From positions 186,001 to 250,000 of the forward strand of contig NZ_FODJ01000003.1 in assembly GCF_900110345.1 (NCBI RefSeq): DNA of 64,000 bases, read 5' to 3'. The DNA is from Amphibacillus marinus (GTDB taxonomy: Bacteria > Bacillota > Bacilli > Bacillales > Amphibacillaceae). Below, piece after piece: positions 59,285-64,000 of the stretch (position 1 is the stretch's first letter; every line of letters starts with the position of its first letter). The notes below the pieces were generated by a model. It saw only the letters and a program-made list of their open reading frames with translations, was not told the origin of the DNA and made no database searches. A program made the position numbers and the translations under genes.

Positions 59285-59318
59285 GTTAAGATCTACTGGA
59301 GAATATCATTGGCATGAA

Positions 59319-59356
59319 CGGATAAGATTAGTAACGACTAATCTTATCCGTTTTTT
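59319..59356 (+). terminator. Terminator at the end of the island
   Basis: Perfect CGGATAAGATTAGT / ACTAATCTTATCCG with loop AACG, then T6. Confidence 0.88.
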
Positions 59357-59404
59357 AAGTTACGCTTTAATCAAAATAAGTTATTAAATTACAATCAAAT
59401 TAAT

Positions 59405-59419
59405 TGAGAATGATTTTCA
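59405..59419. promoter_or_regulatory. Fur box candidate
   Basis: TGAGAATGATTTTCA matches the 7-1-7 consensus TGATAATNATTATCA at 13 of 15 positions, 50 bp upstream of the reductase start. Confidence 0.7.
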
Positions 59420-59469
59420 ATTGATGTATAGTAATTAACATAACACACTTAGATTAAGGAGAATATATA

Positions 59470-60183
59470 ATGCAAATATACTGGACTAAAATTAATAAGA
59501 TTATCGATGAGGCACCAGAAGTGAAAACGTACTTGCTTGATTGTCCTGAAGCGTTTACTTGGGAAGAGGGGTCACACACCCATTTCGCGTTACAGGGATT
59601 TAACGCAGGTGATAAACCTAATCGTGGCCTGGTTCGTCATATGTCAATTTCGACAATAACTGATGAGGGAGCAATTGGCATTACTACTAGAATGAAGGCG
59701 CAATGTTCGGAATTCAAAAGTATCTTAAAAGGTCTTCAGGTTGGAGACGAAGTAGCACTATTTAAAACACATACGAATGTGCCATTGCAAAGAACAGGTA
59801 AAAAAATATATCTATTATCATCAGGCGTTGGCTTAGCCACATTTAGACCGCTTGTGCTCAATTATTTGAACAATATTGATCAAGTTAGCCACGTACATTC
59901 TTTAAATATTGATTCAACAAAGCATTTCTTATTTACGAATATTTTTAATTCAGATCCAAGGAAGAACTTTACTGCGCAATTTGTCGATAATCGTACGGAT
60001 TACTATAAAGAAGTTGAGCAGTTAGCAGCAGATCAGGATGGACTATTTTACATTGTTGGTAGTGATGATTTTCTGGTGCAAAACATTAAGTTGTTACGTG
60101 AGCATGGAATAACGACTGATCAAATTGCAATAGATAAGCATGAGAGTCAGATAATGAGCTTTTTATCAAACGATTTACAATAG
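59470..60183 (+). CDS. FNR-type FAD-binding reductase, probably iron-regulated
   Basis: 237-aa protein of the ferredoxin-NADP reductase fold. R-H-M-S-I-S-T near residue 58 replaces the FAD-binding R-x-Y-S; S-S-G-V-G-L-A-T-F-R-P near 117 is the nucleotide loop; Y-I-V-G-S-D-D-F is near the C-terminus. No iron-sulfur or extra domain is attached. A Fur box lies just upstream, suggesting a role in iron acquisition such as reduction of ferric siderophores or haem; inference. GGAGAAT precedes ATG 59470. Confidence 0.75.
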   Translation: MQIYWTKINKIIDEAPEVKTYLLDCPEAFTWEEGSHTHFALQGFNAGDKPNRGLVRHMSISTITDEGAIGITTRMKAQCSEFKSILKGLQVGDEVALFKTHTNVPLQRTGKKIYLLSSGVGLATFRPLVLNYLNNIDQVSHVHSLNIDSTKHFLFTNIFNSDPRKNFTAQFVDNRTDYYKEVEQLAADQDGLFYIVGSDDFLVQNIKLLREHGITTDQIAIDKHESQIMSFLSNDLQ

Positions 60184-60205
60184 CACTATATATCACAAAA
60201 AAACT

Positions 60206-60250
60206 AAGCATTGTATAAGTGCCAAATGGTATACTTAGGCAATGCTTTTT
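60206..60250 (+). terminator. Terminator of the reductase gene
   Basis: AAGCATTG-TAAGT pairs with ACTTA-CAATGCTT, then TTT. Confidence 0.75.
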
Positions 60251-60664
60251 CTAATATTAGTTGCAATACTAGCTTGATTTCTTCAGGGCCGATGACAGGA
60301 CAAGATGTTTTTTGGTCAATCTATCCTATGTGGCGAATTAACGGTCAGTATAACCCAATTTGTATGGAGGCTGTTATTTCGGAGGCCGTAGTTGGTTCAT
60401 CCCTTTAGTGGCAGGTCTGTGGTGCTAGCAATTAGTAGGTGATAAAGCAGCACTAATTAAAAAGTCCCTTTACACCGGCACGTGTAAAAGCTCCTAACTT
60501 AGTCCCTTTTTATAATTAGTTAGCCATTGCATGTCCAGTCTTTTAGCTCTTTTATAACAAATGCTAGTTTCTCATGGTTACTATAAAAAGCTTTTGAATT
60601 GATGTTTGAGAATAGTGTAGAGTGGAAATTATATTAAGTAAGACGAATAAAGGAGCGTTATAAC
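60251..60664. other. Intergenic stretch without recognised gene
   Basis: About 410 bp. A 65-codon open frame (60211-60408) has no ribosome binding site and starts inside the terminator. A short hairpin TTTACAC/GTGTAAA sits near 60473-60490; the promoter for the next gene probably lies near 60600-60640. Confidence 0.4.
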
Positions 60665-61177
60665 ATGGACATTAGTCGTATTAAACCTGAATTTGTAGAT
60701 GGTGAGCTTGGTATTAAGCTAGGGCGTGAACAAGCACCTACTAAACTAATCGAGTTCTTAAATCTGCGTTGTCCGTATTGCCGTCAATGGTTTGACGAAT
60801 CAAACGGATTATTACAACCTCTTACTGAAAATGGTAGCTTATTACGCGTCATAAAGCTGTTTAATAAAAATAAAGAAAGTTTGCAATCAGGTAATCTAAT
60901 GCACAGATACGTGCCGTCAGCATCTGAACAAGCCTATCAAGTAATAGAAAAACTGTTTAATAGTCAGACCGACTGGGGCAATTTGAGTCTCACTGAAGTG
61001 AGTAACTTTGCAGAAGATGAATTGGGACTCAAACAAGTTGAAAACGCTGGAATGCTTGAAAGGATTGGGACAGAAGCACAGGCTGCCAATATTGAAACAG
61101 TTCCGACTATTATGGTAGGTGAGCATATTTTTGATCAACATATTAGCAATAAGCAATTAAAACAAATTATTAGCTAA
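60665..61177 (+). CDS. DsbA-like thioredoxin-fold protein
   Basis: 170-aa protein with a C-P-Y-C active site near residue 37 and a cis-Pro in V-P-T-I near 149, in the thioredoxin_4/DsbA arrangement. There is no signal peptide, so it is probably a cytoplasmic thiol-disulfide protein. AAAGGAG precedes ATG 60665. Monocistronic, followed by a strong hairpin. Confidence 0.85.
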   Translation: MDISRIKPEFVDGELGIKLGREQAPTKLIEFLNLRCPYCRQWFDESNGLLQPLTENGSLLRVIKLFNKNKESLQSGNLMHRYVPSASEQAYQVIEKLFNSQTDWGNLSLTEVSNFAEDELGLKQVENAGMLERIGTEAQAANIETVPTIMVGEHIFDQHISNKQLKQIIS

Positions 61178-61212
61178 TTAATCATCATTCAATTTAATGT
61201 TGGTATGGTTAA

Positions 61213-61245
61213 AAGCACATGCTCGAATTATTCGAGCATGTGCTT
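61213..61245. terminator. Terminator after DsbA-like gene
   Basis: AAGCACATGCTCGAA / TTCGAGCATGTGCTT, loop TTA, perfect 15-bp stem with a short T tail. Confidence 0.75.
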
Positions 61246-61371
61246 AGTTATGCACAATTCTAAAAAGAAAAATGACAGCACATGAACATTGTCAAAGTGT
61301 AGCATTTAACCACGCTAAACAACATGGTCTAATGATGCATGGTCAAACCACAAACGTCATTAGCCTGTAAT

Positions 61372-62181
61372 CTATCTCCCAGTAACTAACTTTCGCCGCA
61401 GCTTGGTAGAGAACCATTCAACCAATAAAATTAGGATAACAAGGCCGATTAAAATTGAGCCGACCTCATTCCACCGATAAGAATCCATTGCAAATTTTAA
61501 TGGGGCACCAATTCCCCCAGCTGCAACCAAGCCTAATACGGCTGCATCACGTAAATTAATATCAAAGCGATAAATGATAATAGACAAGAAGATGGAAAAC
61601 AGCTGTGGTACGATGCCAAATCGAATTTTTTCAAAGGTGTTACAGCCAATTGAGCTCATTGATTCGAAGATGCTGATATCTAGATTTTCAATTGCATCGA
61701 CATAAAGCTTCGCTAACATGCCAATCGACGTTAAACCGATCGTTAGGACGCCAGCAAAGGGACCCGGACCTGTTACCCGTATAAACATTAAACCATAAAC
61801 AAGCGCAGGGACTGTTCGAATTACAATCAGTAATAGTCGTGTTAAATAAGCGACAGGCTTTGTGACGATATTTGAAGCAGATAAAAAGGCAAGTGGGATG
61901 GCCAACATGCCACCAATTAAAGTCCCAAGGAAGGCAATTGCAATTGTCTCAAGCAGCAGATAGGCAATGCCCTGCTGATTTAGTGCAAACAATAACGCAA
62001 GATTAGGCTTAAAGATACCTGTTAAAATACTTTTGGCGATTGTCCACCCATTACTTTCTAGACCATTTACCTGAATTGAGGTCAACAACCAAATAATCAG
62101 GCCGACAATAATTAGTGAAATGGTTAGTAAATAACGATAATTCCTTGGTGTTGTTGCTAATTTTTGTTCAATTTGATTCAT
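61372..62181 (-). CDS. phnE: Phosphonate-type ABC transporter permease
   Basis: Membrane subunit of 269 aa with about six hydrophobic segments, of the PhnE family. The EAA-like loop (E-S-M-S-S-I-G-C-N near residue 165) that docks on PhnC and the L-G-L-V-A-A-G-G-I-G-A motif near 230 are present. AAAGGGG precedes ATG 62181. It is the last gene of the phnC-phnE-phnE operon, 12 bp after its paralogue. Confidence 0.9.
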   Translation of the reverse strand: MNQIEQKLATTPRNYRYLLTISLIIVGLIIWLLTSIQVNGLESNGWTIAKSILTGIFKPNLALLFALNQQGIAYLLLETIAIAFLGTLIGGMLAIPLAFLSASNIVTKPVAYLTRLLLIVIRTVPALVYGLMFIRVTGPGPFAGVLTIGLTSIGMLAKLYVDAIENLDISIFESMSSIGCNTFEKIRFGIVPQLFSIFLSIIIYRFDINLRDAAVLGLVAAGGIGAPLKFAMDSYRWNEVGSILIGLVILILLVEWFSTKLRRKLVTGR

Positions 62182-62193
62182 AACGATGCCCCT

Positions 62194-63009
62194 TTAAAGT
62201 AACTTCTTTCTAAAATGCTCGCTAACTGATTCAATAAGCAAAACAGTGATCGCTAGGACTAATAAAATCATGCCTACCCCAGCATAGTCACGCCACCCTA
62301 ATCCTTCATTAAGAAGTAAACCAATTCCTCCTGCACCAACGTAGCCTAAAATCGCTGCATATCTGACATTTCCCTCAAAACAGAACAGTGAAGTCGATAA
62401 GTAATTTGGGAGGATCTGAGGAAAGATAGCCTGTCGAAAAGCTTGCCCTTTTGTCATTCCGAGGGATTCCATCGCTTCATAAGCGCCCATGTCGGCATTT
62501 TCAATTTGTTCGTATAGCAGTTTCCCTACATAAGAAAGTGTAAATAAACAGATTGCGATTGTGCCAGCAAAGGTCCCAAGGCCAAAAATAAATGTTGCAA
62601 TTAAAGCTGTTACAAGTGAAGGAAGTGTTCTAAGCAAGCTTAGGAAAACACGTGCTAATCCAGTGATAACTGGCTGCTTTACAATGTTAGTTGAAGCAGC
62701 ATAGGCGATCGGTAGAGCTACTAATGCACCAATAAAAGAGCCGAGCAGAGACATTTTAATCGTATCCAGTAATGGCTGCCAGATAGTTGAGATATGCGAC
62801 CATCTAGGTGGCAGCATATCAGCCACAATGACAAAAAATTGATCCCAGCGTTCAAGTAACTGACTAAGATTAAACTGTGTGAGTTGAAGAGCAAAATAAA
62901 TGCCCAAGCAGACCAGTAGTAAAATTATTGGTGTTCGGGAGTGTTTTTCTAAAACAATTTTCCCGCTAGGTAGTGGGATCTGCTTTGGGGGAAAGATGCG
63001 ATCAAACAT
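62194..63009 (-). CDS. phnE: Phosphonate-type ABC transporter permease (second PhnE)
   Basis: 271-aa permease paralogous to the next gene: E-A-M-E-S-L-G-M near residue 170 and L-G-Y-V-G-A-G-G-I-G near 230. A longer frame runs into phnC, but AAAGGAG places the start on ATG 63009, overlapping the phnC end by 8 bp. Two PhnE per transporter form a heterodimer in several Gram-positives. Confidence 0.9.
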   Translation of the reverse strand: MFDRIFPPKQIPLPSGKIVLEKHSRTPIILLLVCLGIYFALQLTQFNLSQLLERWDQFFVIVADMLPPRWSHISTIWQPLLDTIKMSLLGSFIGALVALPIAYAASTNIVKQPVITGLARVFLSLLRTLPSLVTALIATFIFGLGTFAGTIAICLFTLSYVGKLLYEQIENADMGAYEAMESLGMTKGQAFRQAIFPQILPNYLSTSLFCFEGNVRYAAILGYVGAGGIGLLLNEGLGWRDYAGVGMILLVLAITVLLIESVSEHFRKKLL

Positions 63010-63784
63010 AGGCTTGCTCCTTTGCAATCTCAGCCAGTACTTGCTCAGTTTGTCCTTTATAAATATAATCGAGGATATCATCAGTAACCTTAGCTGTTTG
63101 GTCATCAAAAACAATCGCACCTTCACGTACACCAATAATGCGGTCAGCATATTGAAGAGCTATCTCAACATGGTGAATATTCATAATGACTGAGATATTC
63201 ATTTCCTTATTAATTCGCTTAAAATCATCCATGACAATTTTCGATGTGACTGGATCTAACGAGGCAATGGGTTCATCAGCAAGAATGATTTCTGGGTTCT
63301 GCGATAATGTCCGAGCTAAGGCCACACGTTGCTGTTGGCCGCCTGATAATTGGTCAACACGTACAAAGGCTTTATCTAAAATGCCAACTTGATCTAAAGC
63401 TGTTAATGCTTTAATTTTGTGTTCTTTTATGTACACGCCAGTTAGCTTTCGAATAAATGAAAGATCAGGTACAAAGGAGACCAGTACGTTTTTCAGTACA
63501 GTTGTTCGTGTAACTAAGTTGAAGGATTGAAAAATCATTCCAATTCTTCTCCGAAATCGGCGTACTTCTTTTCCTCTTAATTTACTGACATCCATGCCAC
63601 CTACTATTAGCTGACCAGAGGTAATCTCGTGCATCCGGTTAATACAACGAATTAAAGTTGATTTGCCTGCCCCTGAAAGACCAATAACAGCGACAAATTC
63701 GCCTTGCTCAATCTTAAGATTAATTTGTTTCAGCGCTTTTATTTCGTTTGTGTATGTTTTATTAACATTTATAAATTCGATCAT
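63002..63784 (-). CDS. phnC: Phosphonate-type ABC transporter ATP-binding protein
   Basis: ATPase of 260 aa. Walker A G-L-S-G-A-G-K-S-T, signature L-S-G-G-Q-Q-Q-R-V-A, Walker B I-I-L-A-D-E-P-I-A-S-L-D and the switch H in N-I-H-H are complete and of PhnC type. ATG 63784 follows GGAG. With phnE, phnE and phnD it would import phosphonates, phosphite or phosphate esters. Confidence 0.92.
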   Translation of the reverse strand: MIEFINVNKTYTNEIKALKQINLKIEQGEFVAVIGLSGAGKSTLIRCINRMHEITSGQLIVGGMDVSKLRGKEVRRFRRRIGMIFQSFNLVTRTTVLKNVLVSFVPDLSFIRKLTGVYIKEHKIKALTALDQVGILDKAFVRVDQLSGGQQQRVALARTLSQNPEIILADEPIASLDPVTSKIVMDDFKRINKEMNISVIMNIHHVEIALQYADRIIGVREGAIVFDDQTAKVTDDILDYIYKGQTEQVLAEIAKEQAYV

Positions 63785-63825
63785 GCTAGATCTCCATTTC
63801 ATTTATGGTTTTATTGAGAAAATGA

Positions 63826-63856
63826 GAGAAAAAGAGAACACCTTATTGATGTTCTC
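63826..63856 (-). terminator. Intra-operon terminator between phnD and phnC
   Basis: Read on the minus strand: GAGAACA (63850-63856) and TGTTCTC (63834-63840), then TTTTTCTCTC. It would lower phnCEE relative to phnD. Confidence 0.65.
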
Positions 63857-63874
63857 ATGCTTACCATCATGTCG

Positions 63875-64000
63875 TTAATTCATTTCTCTTAGAAGAACTT
63901 GCGCATCACGTTCTTTGTCATAGTCAGAATCAGAAGCTTCTTGATAGCCTTCGTGACTATAGATAGAAATAACGGCTTTTCCTTCATCGGTTTGAGCAAT
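63875..64000 (-). CDS. phnD: Phosphonate ABC transporter substrate-binding protein, partial
   Basis: Only the last 41 codons are in the window; the gene continues beyond 64000. The C-terminus (I-Y-S-H-E-G-Y then L-R-E-M-N) fits PhnD-type binding proteins, and its place upstream of phnC agrees. It is first in the operon in the direction of transcription. Confidence 0.75.
   Translation of the reverse strand: MAQTDEGKAVISIYSHEGYQEASDSDYDKERDAQVLLREMN

Noticed and set aside
60211-60408. 65-codon open frame after the reductase gene
   Set aside because: It begins inside the terminator hairpin, lacks a ribosome binding site and has no recognisable protein pattern.

Overview
The window is low-GC chromosomal DNA from a Gram-positive bacterium. 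Gene order and content point to a Bacillaceae member, perhaps close to Amphibacillus, Halolactibacillus or Gracilibacillus, though the genus is a guess. The order pbuG - yebE - yebG - purEKBCSQLFMNHD, then yerB - yerC - pcrB - pcrA - ligA - camS - gatCAB - dgkB - rlmCD, is the Bacillus subtilis order with a few insertions. SAM-I and purine riboswitches, PurR-type boxes, a cre-like site and AGGAGG ribosome binding sites all fit that group.

Layout. Positions 1-1.7 kb hold a CDP-alcohol phosphatidyltransferase and a beta-lactamase-fold serine hydrolase. At 1.75-6.45 kb lies a methionine-uptake locus with two SAM-I riboswitches in series, a YezD-like small protein, metNIQ and an M20 amidohydrolase. 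At 6.5-9 kb are small membrane, GNAT, DUF2089 and TetR genes, and at 9.2-13.4 kb an ABC exporter with a very long coiled-coil permease. At 13.6-30.1 kb is the purine block: a PurR site, guanine-type riboswitch and pbuG; then Hsp20, yebE and yebG; then a second PurR site and riboswitch driving all eleven steps of IMP, GAR and AIR chemistry in one operon. At 30.2-32.7 kb lies a second ABC exporter, at 32.73-33.29 kb an array of 51-bp tandem repeats, then licH. At 34.9-50.2 kb is the yerB-rlmCD housekeeping block (DNA repair and replication, Glu/Asp-tRNA amidotransferase, lipid kinase, rRNA methylase).

At 50.3-59.3 kb, immediately after rlmCD, is an AT-rich accessory island. Its first part (50375-55877) looks like one mobile unit: two related 0.23-0.34 kb terminal repeats with TGT...ACA ends, bounded by a 5-bp direct repeat, enclosing a PIN-domain nuclease module, an IS3-family element and a Cys-rich nuclease-like protein. 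Its second part carries a HEPN-like gene, a recombinase-associated small ORF, RhuM and a large serine recombinase dead through in-frame stop codons.

At 59.4-64 kb the genes are again core-like: a Fur-box-preceded FNR-type reductase, a DsbA/thioredoxin-like protein and a phosphonate-type ABC transporter (phnE, phnE, phnC and the C-terminus of phnD, all on the minus strand).

No rRNA, tRNA or CRISPR array was seen. Start codons were set from ribosome binding sites, so many genes are shorter than the longest open frame. Functions are read from motifs and remembered families; no database search was possible.
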